From assembly GCF_018398425.1 (NCBI RefSeq), contig NZ_JADPMV010000002.1:1603001-1667000 (forward strand): a stretch of DNA of 64,000 bases. Direction: 5' to 3'. Below the pieces are notes generated by a model. The model was not told the DNA's origin. It worked only from the letters and a program-made list of their open reading frames with translations, and did no database searches. This stretch comes from Pseudomonas lalucatii. Lineage in GTDB: Bacteria > Pseudomonadota > Gammaproteobacteria > Pseudomonadales > Pseudomonadaceae. The position numbers and the translations under genes were made by a program. Positions 45,291 to 53,977 of the stretch are shown here, piece by piece (position 1 is the stretch's first letter; each line of letters begins with the position of its first letter).

Positions 45291-45387
45291 GGACGAACTC
45301 CGGGACGGCGGGCGATGGCGCATTGGACGAACGGGCGCGCCGGCGGTTCCGCTGCGCCGAGCGGCAGCGGGTCCGGGCGGTGCGCGG

Positions 45388-45705
45388 TCAACGGCTGAGA
45401 ATCGCCCTGGCCAGCTGCAGGTCGTCGGCCTGCAGGTCCGGCTGCTGCCGGCGGATGTGCAGCAGCGCCGCCTCCAGGTGGGCGCCGCGGATGGCGCCCA
45501 GGCTGGCGACGAAGCTCGCGGCATCGTCGCGGGCGGCCAGCACCACCTTGTCGTCGCGCAGCGAGGAGGTGGCATCGGAACTGGCCTCCGCGGTGCCGGC
45601 CAGGGAGTTGCCGATGGCATCGGTGGTGCCGACGAAGCTGGTGGCCATGGCGCTGCCGCCGGTCAACAGCAGCGCGGTCAGGGTGAACAGGCGGACGGGG
45701 TACAT
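45388..45705 (-). CDS. Small exported DUF2388 protein B
   Basis: The protein has 105 residues from the ATG at 45705; an ATG 18 codons upstream would spoil the signal peptide. The leader is MYPVRLFTLTALLLTGGSAMA. The mature domain repeats the paralogue's pattern SSLRDDKVV, ARDDAASFVASLGAIRGA and LEAALLHIRR. It lies 97 bp upstream of paralogue A. The pair arose by local duplication and has since diverged in the first half. Confidence 0.82.
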   Translation of the reverse strand: MYPVRLFTLTALLLTGGSAMATSFVGTTDAIGNSLAGTAEASSDATSSLRDDKVVLAARDDAASFVASLGAIRGAHLEAALLHIRRQQPDLQADDLQLARAILSR

Positions 45706-45801
45706 GGTGGGGCTCCGGAGAAGAGGCGCCAGGCGCGGCGATTGAAGGGTTTCACTCACCGTTAGCCTAGCTCAGCCGCGGCCCCGCAGCCTAGCGCGCG
45801 C

Positions 45802-46008
45802 TCAGCGCCAGAAGGGCTTCTGCAGTTCGCGCTGGCGCTCGGCGGGGCCGATGCCGCTGTCCGCCAGCTGGCGTGCGTCGAGGGCGGCCAGTTGGCGGCG
45901 GGTGCGGGCATTGCGCAGCCACAGGGCCAGGGTGGCCTGCAGTCGGCCGAGCGGCCGGGTGTGGCTGGGCTGAAGGGGCAATGTGCTGGTGTCGAGGGTG
46001 CGCTCCAT
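45802..46008 (-). CDS. DUF1127 small protein 1
   Basis: The protein has 68 residues from the ATG at 46008, which follows GGAAGG. It ends in the DUF1127 signature RRQLAALDARQLADSGIGPAERQRELQKPFWR. A second copy is encoded 255 bp upstream. DUF1127 proteins in alphaproteobacteria affect phosphate and RNA metabolism; the pseudomonad role is not established. A longer frame starting at 46062 has no ribosome-binding site and runs through the dyad. Confidence 0.85.
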   Translation of the reverse strand: MERTLDTSTLPLQPSHTRPLGRLQATLALWLRNARTRRQLAALDARQLADSGIGPAERQRELQKPFWR

Positions 46009-46055
46009 GACGGTCGACCTTCCCGCGCGGGACGGGTGTGGGGTATGGGACACCA

Positions 46056-46076
46056 TGTTCACGCCCCCTGTGAACA
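46056..46076. promoter_or_regulatory. 21-bp dyad upstream of DUF1127 gene 1
   Basis: The perfect inverted repeat TGTTCAC-N7-GTGAACA lies 48-68 bp before the ATG at 46008. Its size and symmetry fit the operator of a dimeric repressor or activator. No regulator gene is adjacent, so the binding protein is unknown. Confidence 0.55.
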
Positions 46077-46127
46077 GTTGGCAGCTACAGCGAGGTTAAA
46101 TTGTATTGGTGCAGTTTGTGGATATCT

Positions 46128-46164
46128 ATAACTGTTCTGCTGTTAGAGCGGATAACTGTTCCGC
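46128..46164. repeat. Two ATAACTGTTCYGC direct repeats, second copy palindromic
   Basis: ATAACTGTTCTGC at 46128-46140 recurs as ATAACTGTTCCGC at 46152-46164, 24 bp apart. The second lies in a dyad, GCGGA-TAACTGT-TCCGC (46148-46164). They stand upstream of the DUF1127 gene 1 promoter region and after the terminator-like hairpin of gene 2. Confidence 0.5.
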
Positions 46165-46190
46165 AGTCGTGCGGATGGCCCGCCACGAAC

Positions 46191-46229
46191 GACAAGCCCC
46201 GCCGACGCGGGGCGTGGGCGGGGCTTGTC
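46191..46229 (-). terminator. Long GC hairpin after DUF1127 gene 2
   Basis: Arms of 13 perfect base pairs, GACAAGCCCCGCC and GGCGGGGCTTGTC, enclose a 13-base loop. It starts 34 bp past the stop of DUF1127 gene 2. The following T-tract is poor on both strands, so it may be a transcript-stabilising hairpin as well as a terminator. Confidence 0.55.
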
Positions 46230-46262
46230 TGCGAAGCGGGCCGGCGTCTGGCGCCGCGGCGC

Positions 46263-46478
46263 TTAGCGCCAGAACGGCTTGTTCAGCTCGGCGTGGCGCT
46301 GGCTCTCGCTGATGCCGGCGTCGGCCAGCAGGCGGGCATCCAGGCGCGCCAGCTGGCGGCGGCTGACGATGCGGCGCTGCCACAGCAGCAGGGTGGCGGC
46401 CATGCGCAGCGGCAGGCTGGCGGAAACGGTGGAGGCGCTGGGTTCGAAAAACAGGTCGGAACTGAGGGTGCGTTCCAT
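46263..46478 (-). CDS. DUF1127 small protein 2
   Basis: The protein has 71 residues and ends RRQLARLDARLLADAGISESQRHAELNKPFWR, matching the paralogue's C terminus. The N-terminal 40 residues differ (LFFEPSASTVSASLPLRM), so the duplication is old. AAGGATG lies before the ATG. A 400-bp AT-rich region stands upstream and should hold its promoter. Confidence 0.86.
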   Translation of the reverse strand: MERTLSSDLFFEPSASTVSASLPLRMAATLLLWQRRIVSRRQLARLDARLLADAGISESQRHAELNKPFWR

Positions 46479-46580
46479 GGTGACATCCTTCCGCTTGTGG
46501 CGGGTCTAGAGAGTGTTTTGCCTGGTGCCTATATTCCGCTTCCGCCAAGGGATTCAGTAGTCACAGCTGCTGTTAATTAC

Positions 46581-46625
46581 CGGCCTATTAGATAGTTTGC
46601 TTTGTAACTGCTAGGCCGTTTTTTT
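46581..46625 (+). terminator. Plus-strand terminator-like hairpin with T7 tract
   Basis: CGGCCTA (46581-46587) and TAGGCCG (46612-46618) pair over a 24-base loop and are followed immediately by seven T. No plus-strand gene precedes it. It could end a small RNA antisense to the DUF1127 gene 2 leader; the long loop makes this tentative. Confidence 0.4.
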
Positions 46626-46832
46626 ACTCAGCTGTACCTGCCAAAAGTTGGCAGTCGTGAATTTCTGCTTTCTGCAGTGAATTAACCTGCCTAATAAACG
46701 TCTTGCAGTGATTTGCTACCGGTACAGTTGCAAATTGACTGCCAAGTGTCATTGACCCAAGGTTCAGAAAATTTTCGGGACTGCCGCGGTTTCCCCGCCG
46801 ATCTGTATCGCCAGGGCTGGCCCTGCGCGCAC

Positions 46833-46858
46833 AAAAAAGCCCGGCACGGGGCCGGGCT
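46833..46858 (-). terminator. Terminator after pntB
   Basis: On the minus strand the stem AGCCCGGC / GCCGGGCT with a 5-base loop is followed by six T, 23 bp past the pntB stop. Confidence 0.88.
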
Positions 46859-46880
46859 TCTTCGGGAGCGGCGCGGGCGG

Positions 46881-48317
46881 TCAGTCGACTGCCTTGACCA
46901 TGTCCTCGATCACCTTCTTGGCGTCGCCGAACACCATCATGGTCTTGTCCAGGTAGAACAGTTCGTTGTCCAGGCCGGCGTAGCCGCTGGCCATCGAGCG
47001 CTTGTTGACGATCACGGTCTTGGCCTTGTAGGCCTCGAGGATCGGCATGCCGGCGATCGGCGACTTAGGATCGTTCTTCGCCGCCGGGTTGACCACGTCG
47101 TTGGCGCCGAGCACCAGCACCACGTCGGCCTGGCCGAACTCGGAGTTGATGTCCTCCATCTCGAACACCTGCTCGTACGGCACCTCGGCCTCGGCCAGCA
47201 GCACGTTCATGTGCCCGGGCATACGGCCGGCCACCGGGTGGATGGCGTATTTCACGTTGACCCCGCGGTGGCTCAGCTTCTCCGCCAGCTCCATCAGCGC
47301 GTGCTGGGCGCGGGCCACCGCCAGGCCGTAGCCGGGCACGATGATCACGCTGTCGGCGTTGGTCAGCAGGAAGGCCGCGTCGTCGCTGGAGCCGGACTTC
47401 ACCGGGCGCTGCTCGCCGCTGCCCGCCGCCGGACCGGCATCCGTCGCGCCGCCGAAGCCGCCGAGGATGACGTTGAAGAACGAACGGTTCATCGCCTTGC
47501 ACATGATGTAGGAGAGGATGGCACCGGAGGAGCCGACCAGGGAGCCGGCGATGATCAGCATCGAGTTGTTCAGCGAGAAGCCGATACCGGCCGCCGCCCA
47601 GCCCGAGTAGCTGTTGAGCATCGACACCACCACCGGCATGTCGGCGCCACCGATCGGGATGATGATCAGCACGCCGATGACGAAGGCCAGGGCCACCAGG
47701 ATGGCGAACGAGGTGATGTCGCCGGTGAAGGTGTACACCAGGCCGAGGCCGATGATCGCCAGGCCGACCGCCAGGTTGAGCATGTGCTGGCCGGCGAACT
47801 GTACCGGTGCGCCCTGGAACAGGCGGAACTTGTACTTGCCCGACAGCTTGCCGAAGGCGATCACCGAACCGGAGAAGGTGATGGCGCCGATGGCCGCGCC
47901 GAGGAACAGCTCCAGGCGGTTGCCGGACGGAATCGCCTCGCCCAGGGATGCAACGATGCCCAGGGACTGCGGCTCGACCACCGCGGCGATGGCGATGAAC
48001 ACCGCGGCCAGACCGATCATGCTGTGCATGAAGGCGACCAGCTCGGGCATCTTGGTCATCTCGACGCGCTTGGCCATGACGGTGCCGACGCTGCCGCCGA
48101 CCAGCAGGCCGACGATCACGTAGCCGATGCCGGCGGTGGCCATCTCGGCCCCCAGCTTGTAGATCAGGCCGACGGTGGTGACGATGGCGATGGCCATGCC
48201 GATCATGCCGAACAGGTTGCCGCGCCGCGAGCTGGTCGGGTGCGACAGGCCCTTGAGCGCCTGGATAAAGCAGATCGAGGCGACGAGGTAGAGAACAGTG
48301 ATCAGGTTCATGCTCAT
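46881..48317 (-). CDS. pntB: NAD(P) transhydrogenase subunit beta
   Basis: The protein has 478 residues. The N-terminal half has about eight or nine membrane helices forming the proton channel. The C-terminal ~180 residues are the NADP-binding domain III with VPGYGLAVARAQHALMELAE and VLGANDVVNPAAKNDP. It couples proton entry to hydride transfer from NADH to NADP. Two ATGs two codons apart are possible starts. It overlaps nothing but follows pntAb by 2 bp. Confidence 0.96.
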   Translation of the reverse strand: MSMNLITVLYLVASICFIQALKGLSHPTSSRRGNLFGMIGMAIAIVTTVGLIYKLGAEMATAGIGYVIVGLLVGGSVGTVMAKRVEMTKMPELVAFMHSMIGLAAVFIAIAAVVEPQSLGIVASLGEAIPSGNRLELFLGAAIGAITFSGSVIAFGKLSGKYKFRLFQGAPVQFAGQHMLNLAVGLAIIGLGLVYTFTGDITSFAILVALAFVIGVLIIIPIGGADMPVVVSMLNSYSGWAAAGIGFSLNNSMLIIAGSLVGSSGAILSYIMCKAMNRSFFNVILGGFGGATDAGPAAGSGEQRPVKSGSSDDAAFLLTNADSVIIVPGYGLAVARAQHALMELAEKLSHRGVNVKYAIHPVAGRMPGHMNVLLAEAEVPYEQVFEMEDINSEFGQADVVLVLGANDVVNPAAKNDPKSPIAGMPILEAYKAKTVIVNKRSMASGYAGLDNELFYLDKTMMVFGDAKKVIEDMVKAVD

Positions 48318-48319
48318 GG

Positions 48320-48634
48320 TCAGTGCTTCTCCGCAGCCGCTTTCGGCGCTTTCTTCTTGAACATTTCCAGCATGCGTCGGGTGACCAGGAAGCCACCGAA
48401 CACGTTGACCGCGGCCAGGGCCACGGCCAGGGTGCCCATGGTCTTGCCCAGCGGGGTGACGGTCAGGGCGGCGGCCAGCATGGCGCCGACGATGACGATC
48501 GCCGAGATGGCGTTGGTCACCGCCATCAGCGGGGTGTGCAGGGCCGGGGTGACGTTCCACACCACGTGGTAGCCGACGTAGATCGCCAGGGCGAAGATGA
48601 TCAGGTTGTAGATGCCATCGGAAATCATATCCAT
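48320..48634 (-). CDS. pntAb: NAD(P) transhydrogenase subunit alpha 2 (membrane part)
   Basis: The protein has 104 residues with three membrane helices, beginning [30 protein letters not shown]. In many bacteria the alpha subunit is split into a soluble NAD-binding protein and this small membrane protein, as here. It lies 14 bp after pntAa and 2 bp before pntB. Confidence 0.94.
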   Translation of the reverse strand: MDMISDGIYNLIIFALAIYVGYHVVWNVTPALHTPLMAVTNAISAIVIVGAMLAAALTVTPLGKTMGTLAVALAAVNVFGGFLVTRRMLEMFKKKAPKAAAEKH

Positions 48635-48648
48635 GTGCGCGTCTCCCC

Positions 48649-49770
48649 TTAGCCGTTGGTGCGCACGACCTGGCCGTCGCGGCACATCAGGCACGCGGCG
48701 ACGATGTCGTCTTCGAGGTTGAGGTGGAACTGGCCGTCCTTGTCGATGACCAGCTTGAGGAAGTCCAGCAGGTTGCGCGCATACAGCGCCGAGGCATCGG
48801 CCGGCACCATGGCGGCCAGGTTGCTGTGGCCGACGATGGTCACGCCGTGCTTGATCACCACCTGCTCGGCGACGGTCAGCGGGCAGTTGCCGCCCTGGGC
48901 CGCGGCCAGGTCGATGACCACCGAGCCGGGCTTCATCTGCTCGACGGTTTCTTCCTTGAGCAGCACCGGGGCTTTGCGGCCGGGGATCAGCGCGGTGGTG
49001 ATGACGATGTCGGCCTGCTTGGCGCGCTCGTGCACCGCCTTGGCCTGGCGCTCCATCCACGACTGCGGCATCGGCCGCGCGTAGCCGCCGACGCCCTGGG
49101 CGCACTCGCGCTCCTCGTCGGTCTCGAAGGGCACGTCGACGAACTTGGCGCCGAGGGACTCGATCTGTTCCTTCACCGCCGGGCGCACGTCCGAGGCCTC
49201 GATCACCGCACCCAGGCGCTTGGCCGTGGCGATGGCCTGCAGCCCGGCGACGCCGGCGCCGAGGATCAGCACGCGGGCGGCCTTCACGGTACCGGCGGCA
49301 GTCATCAGCATCGGCATGAAGCGCGGGTAGTGGTTGGCGGCGAGCATCACCGCCTTGTAGCCGGCGATGTTGGCTTGCGACGACAGCACGTCGAGGCTCT
49401 GCGCGCGGGAGGTGCGCGGCGCCGCTTCCAGGGCGAAGGCGGTGATGCCGCGGGCGTTCATGCGGGCGATGGTTTCGTTGCTGAACGGATTGAGCATGCC
49501 GACCAGCACCGCGCCGGTCTTCATGTGCGTCAGCTCGGCCTCGCTCGGCGCCACCACCTTGAGCACCAGGTCGGCGCCGAGGGCGGCGGCGTCGCTGCCG
49601 ATGGAGGCGCCCACCGCGGCGTAGGCGCTGTCCGGAATGCTGGCGCTGACCCCCGCGCCGCTCTGTACGGTTACCTGATGGCCTTGGCCGATCAGCTTCT
49701 TGATGGTCTCCGGCGTCGCGGCTACCCGCGTCTCGCCGGCCTGGGTTTCGAGAGGAACACCGATGTGCAC
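48649..49770 (-). CDS. pntAa: NAD(P) transhydrogenase subunit alpha 1 (NAD-binding)
   Basis: The protein has 373 residues, alanine-dehydrogenase/transhydrogenase fold. The start is GTG at 49770 with AGGAG seven bases upstream. [20 protein letters not shown] opens the family. [22 protein letters not shown] is the NAD-binding loop, followed by [12 protein letters not shown]. Soluble domain I of the enzyme, it feeds hydride to domain III of PntB. First gene of the pntAa-pntAb-pntB operon. Confidence 0.96.
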   Translation of the reverse strand: MHIGVPLETQAGETRVAATPETIKKLIGQGHQVTVQSGAGVSASIPDSAYAAVGASIGSDAAALGADLVLKVVAPSEAELTHMKTGAVLVGMLNPFSNETIARMNARGITAFALEAAPRTSRAQSLDVLSSQANIAGYKAVMLAANHYPRFMPMLMTAAGTVKAARVLILGAGVAGLQAIATAKRLGAVIEASDVRPAVKEQIESLGAKFVDVPFETDEERECAQGVGGYARPMPQSWMERQAKAVHERAKQADIVITTALIPGRKAPVLLKEETVEQMKPGSVVIDLAAAQGGNCPLTVAEQVVIKHGVTIVGHSNLAAMVPADASALYARNLLDFLKLVIDKDGQFHLNLEDDIVAACLMCRDGQVVRTNG

Positions 49771-50326
49771 TTCTTTTCTCCTGCGTGATCTTTTTAGTGA
49801 ACCGGCGCACTACGGATGGCACGCGGGCAATGGGGAGGATCAGCACAAACCCACCCTAGCAGATGCATCCGCTAGGGCAGGGCGCGGCATTTTGCAGGCG
49901 AAGCGCGGGGGCTTCAAGGCGTTCTGGAGTAAAACCTGGCGATAACTACAGGTCACGCTTTGACTTCACGTCCGGCTTTTCCTGGCAAGGCCCATGGCGC
50001 CGCCGCCTGCGGATCGATTAACGGGTTCTCCGGTGGATATCGGTATCCTCGACATGAATCACTGTTCATCACTCGCCCGGGCGTCCCGTCCATACCCGGT
50101 CCGCCCCGCGGATTGCTTGGGCTGGACGCGCATATCGCCACGACTACGAGGGCGCGCCAAGAGTAACCCACGCAGGGCGGCTGTAGCCCTGGATATACCT
50201 GACTACGGGGTCAGAACTGCTGCAGGACGGAGCCTAGCGCCCCCGCGGGCACGGCGATGGCGCTAATGGAAAAAAGGATGTCGCCGAACACCCTGCGAGC
50301 TACATGCCGATAGCGGCTGCAGGGCC
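49771..50326. other. 556-bp intergenic region between pntAa and gcdR
   Basis: The first ~60 bp hold the pntAa leader. A 72-codon open frame on the minus strand (49953-50171) has no similarity or ribosome-binding site and is treated as chance. No terminator, tRNA or repeat was recognised. Confidence 0.6.
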
Positions 50327-51235
50327 CTATTGCAGGCCATTGGCCGCGGCATAATGCCGCGCCTCGGTCGCCAGCCAGTCGCGAAAACGCTGCAGCGCGG
50401 CGGACTCCAGCTTGCGCTCGGGAATCACCAGGTAATAGGCCTTGTCGCTGTGGCAGGCATGCTCCAGGGCCAGCACCAGGCGACCCTCGGCCAGTTCGCG
50501 CTGGATCAGGAAAGGCGGGATCAGCGCCACGCCCATCTCGTGCATGGCCGCCTGGGCGAGCATGGAGAACAGCTCGTAGCGCGGCCCGCCGAGGTCCCGT
50601 GGCACGCTCAACCCCTGCGAGGCGAACCACTGGCGCCAGGCATAGGGGCGGGTGGTCTGCTGCAGCAGCGGCAGCTCGGCGATGCGCTCGGCGCTCGGCT
50701 GGCTCTGGCCGGCGAGCAGTGCCGGGCTGCACACCGGCATGGCGTTCTCGCGCATCAGCAGCTGCGTGGCGGTGCCCGACCAGTCGCCGTCGCCGAAGTA
50801 GATGGCCGCGTCGAAGTCGGTGTCGGCGAACAGGAAGGGCCGGGTGCGGTTGGTCAGGTTGACCGTGACCTCGGGGTGCAGGCGCTGGAAGTCCTTCAGC
50901 CGTGGCAGCAGCCACTGGGTGCCGAAGGTCGGCACCACCGCCAGTTCGATGCTCATGGCGCCCTGCTGGCCCATCACCGCCAGGGTGTCGCGTTCCACCG
51001 CATCGAGCTGCGCGGCCACCCGGCGGGCATAGGACAGCCCGGCCTCGGTCAGCTTGACGCCGCGGCGCGAGCGGCGGAACAGCGCGACGTTGAGGAACTC
51101 CTCGAGGCCGGCGACCTGGCGGCAGATGGCGCTCTGGGTCAGCGCCAGCTCCTCGGCGGCCTTGGTGAAGCTCTGGTGGCGGGCGGCCGACTCGAAGGCG
51201 ACCAGGGCGGCGGTGCTGGGGATCTTGCGGCGCAT
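50327..51235 (-). CDS. gcdR: LysR-family regulator GcdR
   Basis: The protein has 302 residues. The N-terminal winged helix-turn-helix reads STAALVAFESAARHQSFTKAAEELALTQSAICRQVAGLEEFL, and a periplasmic-binding-like effector domain follows. It is divergent from gcdH, the classic LysR arrangement. In Pseudomonas the orthologue activates glutarate catabolism genes. The identity is inferred mainly from context. Confidence 0.87.
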   Translation of the reverse strand: MRRKIPSTAALVAFESAARHQSFTKAAEELALTQSAICRQVAGLEEFLNVALFRRSRRGVKLTEAGLSYARRVAAQLDAVERDTLAVMGQQGAMSIELAVVPTFGTQWLLPRLKDFQRLHPEVTVNLTNRTRPFLFADTDFDAAIYFGDGDWSGTATQLLMRENAMPVCSPALLAGQSQPSAERIAELPLLQQTTRPYAWRQWFASQGLSVPRDLGGPRYELFSMLAQAAMHEMGVALIPPFLIQRELAEGRLVLALEHACHSDKAYYLVIPERKLESAALQRFRDWLATEARHYAAANGLQ

Positions 51236-51300
51236 CTGTGCGGCACCCTCACTTGATTTCGCGGTTTGTCCGGAGAATTTATTTTACGGAGTGAGGATAT

Positions 51301-51316
51301 CGCACAATTGGGTGCG
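51301..51316. promoter_or_regulatory. Candidate LysR-type operator between gcdR and gcdH
   Basis: The inverted repeat CGCAC-AATTGG-GTGCG lies in the middle of the 192-bp divergent spacer, 66 bp from the gcdR start and 112 bp from the gcdH start. It has the size and position of a LysR activation site. Confidence 0.5.
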
Positions 51317-51427
51317 AATTACTCGGTTGTCCGCCGCGCCCAGGCGGCCTAGGATCTGGCCATACCCGTGTGGGTCGGGCGCCGTCGCCTGCCCCGCCCT
51401 TCACCGACTCGACTCGAGGTGTTCCCC

Positions 51428-52606
51428 ATGGCCAAGGCAAGCTTCAACTGGATCGACCCGCTGCTGCTCGACCAGCAACTGAGCGAAGAGGAGCGCATGG
51501 TGCGCGACAGCGCCCAGCAGTTCGCCGCCGACAAGCTGGCGCCACGGGTGCTGGAGGCCTTCCGCCACGAGCAGACCGATCCGGCGATCTTCCGCGAGAT
51601 GGGCGAGACCGGCCTGCTCGGCGCCACCATCCCCGAGGCCTACGGCGGCAGCGGCCTGAACTACGTGAGCTACGGCCTGATCGCCCGCGAGGTGGAGCGG
51701 GTCGACTCCGGCTATCGCTCGATGATGAGCGTGCAGTCGTCGCTGGTGATGGTGCCGATCTTCGAGTTCGGCAACGAGGCGACCAAGCAGAAGTACCTGC
51801 CCAAGCTGGCCAGCGGCGAGCTGATCGGCTGCTTCGGCCTGACCGAGCCGAACCACGGCTCCGACCCGGGCGCCATGGTCTGCCGGGCGAAGAAGGTCGA
51901 GGGCGGCTACCGCCTGAGCGGCAGCAAGATGTGGATCACCAACAGTCCGATCGCCGACGTCTTCGTGGTCTGGGCCAAGGACGACGCCGGCGAGATCCGC
52001 GGCTTCGTGCTGGAGAAGGGCTGGGCCGGCCTGTCCGCGCCGACCATTCACGGCAAGGTCGGCCTGCGCGCCTCGATCACCGGCGAGATCGTCATGGACA
52101 ACGTGTTCTGCCCGGAGGAGAACGCCTTCCCCGAGGTGCGCGGCCTCAAGGGCCCCTTTACCTGCCTGAACTCGGCCCGCTACGGCATCAGCTGGGGCGC
52201 CCTGGGCGCCGCCGAGTTCTGCTGGCACACCGCCCGCCAGTATTGCCTGGACCGCCAGCAGTTCGGCCGCCCGCTGGCCGCCAACCAGCTGATCCAAAAG
52301 AAGCTGGCCGACATGCAGACCGAGATCACCCTGGCCCTGCAGGGCTGCCTGCGCCTGGGAAGGATGAAGGACGAGGGCAGCGCCGCGGTGGAGATCACCT
52401 CGATCATGAAGCGCAACAGCTGCGGCAAGGCCCTGGACATCGCCCGCCTGGCCCGCGACATGCTCGGCGGCAACGGCATCAGCGACGAGTTCGGCGTGGC
52501 CCGCCACCTGGTCAACCTGGAGGTGGTCAACACCTACGAGGGCACCCACGACGTCCATGCGCTGATCCTCGGCCGCGCCCAGACCGGCATCCAGGCGTTC
52601 TTCTGA
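51428..52606 (+). CDS. gcdH: Glutaryl-CoA dehydrogenase
   Basis: The protein has 392 residues of the acyl-CoA dehydrogenase family. [13 protein letters not shown] and [18 protein letters not shown] form the FAD/substrate region, [14 protein letters not shown] is typical of GcdH, and [16 protein letters not shown] holds the catalytic Glu. It oxidises and decarboxylates glutaryl-CoA to crotonyl-CoA in lysine and glutarate degradation. Start 51428 has GAGGTG upstream. gcdG follows after a repeat element. Confidence 0.96.
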   Translation: MAKASFNWIDPLLLDQQLSEEERMVRDSAQQFAADKLAPRVLEAFRHEQTDPAIFREMGETGLLGATIPEAYGGSGLNYVSYGLIAREVERVDSGYRSMMSVQSSLVMVPIFEFGNEATKQKYLPKLASGELIGCFGLTEPNHGSDPGAMVCRAKKVEGGYRLSGSKMWITNSPIADVFVVWAKDDAGEIRGFVLEKGWAGLSAPTIHGKVGLRASITGEIVMDNVFCPEENAFPEVRGLKGPFTCLNSARYGISWGALGAAEFCWHTARQYCLDRQQFGRPLAANQLIQKKLADMQTEITLALQGCLRLGRMKDEGSAAVEITSIMKRNSCGKALDIARLARDMLGGNGISDEFGVARHLVNLEVVNTYEGTHDVHALILGRAQTGIQAFF

Positions 52607-52610
52607 GAGC

Positions 52611-52686
52611 CGTAGGATGGGTTGAGCGCAGCGATACCCATCAGATCGCCCGATGGGCTACGCCGCCTGGCGGCCAACCCATCCTG
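52611..52686. repeat. Short interspersed repeat between gcdH and gcdG
   Basis: Perfect 11-bp arms, AGGATGGGTTG (52614-52624) and CAACCCATCCT (52675-52685), enclose further ATACCCATC / GATGGGCTAC partial repeats, so the transcript would fold into a long hairpin. The first 32 bp recur with two differences at 58451-58482. Such GGATGGGT...GCGCAGCG elements are common in pseudomonad spacers. Confidence 0.75.
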
Positions 52687-52723
52687 CGTCACACCGTTTC
52701 CAGCTCTTCGCGAGGTCTGTCCC

Positions 52724-53947
52724 ATGCCCGGCGCCCTGTCCCATATCCGTGTCCTCGACCTGTCCCGCGTGCTCGCCGGGCCCTGGGCCGGGCAGATCCT
52801 CGCCGACCTCGGCGCCGAGGTGGTCAAGGTCGAGCGCCCCGGCAGCGGTGACGACACCCGCCACTGGGGCCCGCCCTACCTCAAGGACGCCGAGGGCGAG
52901 AACACCGGCGAGGCGGCCTATTACCTCGCGGCCAACCGCAACAAGCAGTCGCTGACCCTGGACTTCACCCAGGCCGAGGGCCAGCGCATCGTTCGCGAGC
53001 TGGCGAGCAAGGCCGACATCCTCATCGAGAACTTCAAGGTCGGCGGCCTGGCCGCCTACGGCCTCGACTACCCCAGCCTCAAGGTGCTCAACCCGCGGCT
53101 GATCTACTGCTCGATCACCGGCTTCGGCCAGCATGGACCCTATGCCAAGCGGGCCGGCTACGACTTCATGATCCAGGGCCTGGGCGGGTTGATGAGCCTG
53201 ACCGGCCGCCCCGAGGGCGAGGAGGGCGCCGGGCCGGTCAAGGTCGGCGTGGCCCTGACCGACATCCTCACCGGGCTGTACTCCACCGCGGCCATGCTCG
53301 CCGCCCTGGCCAGCCGCGAGCAGAGCGGCCGCGGCCAGCACATCGACATGGCCCTGCTCGACGTGCAGGTGGCCTGCCTGGCCAACCAGGCGATGAACTA
53401 CCTGACCACCGGCACGCCGCCCCGGCGCCTGGGCAATGCCCACCCGAACATCGTGCCCTACCAGGACTTCCCCACCGCCGACGGCGACTTCATCCTCACC
53501 GTCGGCAACGACGGCCAGTTCCGCAAGTTTTGCGAGGTCGCCGGCCTTCCGGCTTTGGCCGGCGACCCGCGTTTTTCCACCAACAAGGCCCGCGTCGCCC
53601 ACCGCGCCGAGCTGATCCCGCTGATCCGCCAGGCCACGGTGTTCAAGAGCACCGCCGAGTGGATCGCCCAGCTGGAAGCGGCCGGGGTGCCCTGCGGGCC
53701 GATCAACGACCTGGCCCAGGTGTTCGCCGATCCCCAGGTGCAGGCCCGCGGCCTGCGCGTCGAGCTGCCCCACCCGCTGGCCGGCAGCGTGCCCCAGGTG
53801 GCCAGCCCGATCCGCCTGTCGGAGACGCCGGTGCAGTACCGCAACGCGCCGCCGCTGCTCGGCGAGCACAGCGAGCAGGTGCTGCGCCAGTGGCTGGGCC
53901 TGGACGCCGAGCAGGTCGCCGCCCTGCGCCAGGCCGGGGTGGTCTGA
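52724..53947 (+). CDS. gcdG: Succinyl-CoA:glutarate CoA-transferase (family III)
   Basis: The protein has 407 residues of the CaiB/BaiF family. IRVLDLSRVLAGPWAGQILADLGAEVVKVERPG is the N-terminal signature, and QHIDMALLDVQVACLANQ carries the catalytic Asp of the type III transferases. It activates glutarate for GcdH. The operon with gcdH is interrupted only by the repeat hairpin. Confidence 0.92.
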   Translation: MPGALSHIRVLDLSRVLAGPWAGQILADLGAEVVKVERPGSGDDTRHWGPPYLKDAEGENTGEAAYYLAANRNKQSLTLDFTQAEGQRIVRELASKADILIENFKVGGLAAYGLDYPSLKVLNPRLIYCSITGFGQHGPYAKRAGYDFMIQGLGGLMSLTGRPEGEEGAGPVKVGVALTDILTGLYSTAAMLAALASREQSGRGQHIDMALLDVQVACLANQAMNYLTTGTPPRRLGNAHPNIVPYQDFPTADGDFILTVGNDGQFRKFCEVAGLPALAGDPRFSTNKARVAHRAELIPLIRQATVFKSTAEWIAQLEAAGVPCGPINDLAQVFADPQVQARGLRVELPHPLAGSVPQVASPIRLSETPVQYRNAPPLLGEHSEQVLRQWLGLDAEQVAALRQAGVV

Positions 53948-53977
53948 ACGGTCCTCCCGGGTCCAGGACCCGCCGGG

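Larger units (their letters stand above)
46479..46880. other. AT-rich intergenic region between DUF1127 gene 2 and pntB
   Basis: No protein gene is recognised. The region is far more AT-rich than its surroundings. It holds the promoter of DUF1127 gene 2, a plus-strand terminator-like hairpin (46581-46625), a TGCCAA-AAG-TTGGCA dyad (46639-46653), and the pntB terminator at its right end. Confidence 0.7.

Noticed and set aside
49953..50171. 72-codon minus-strand open frame in the pntAa-gcdR spacer
   Set aside because: There is no ribosome-binding site, no similarity that I recognise, and a Pro/Gly/Ser-rich composition typical of chance frames.
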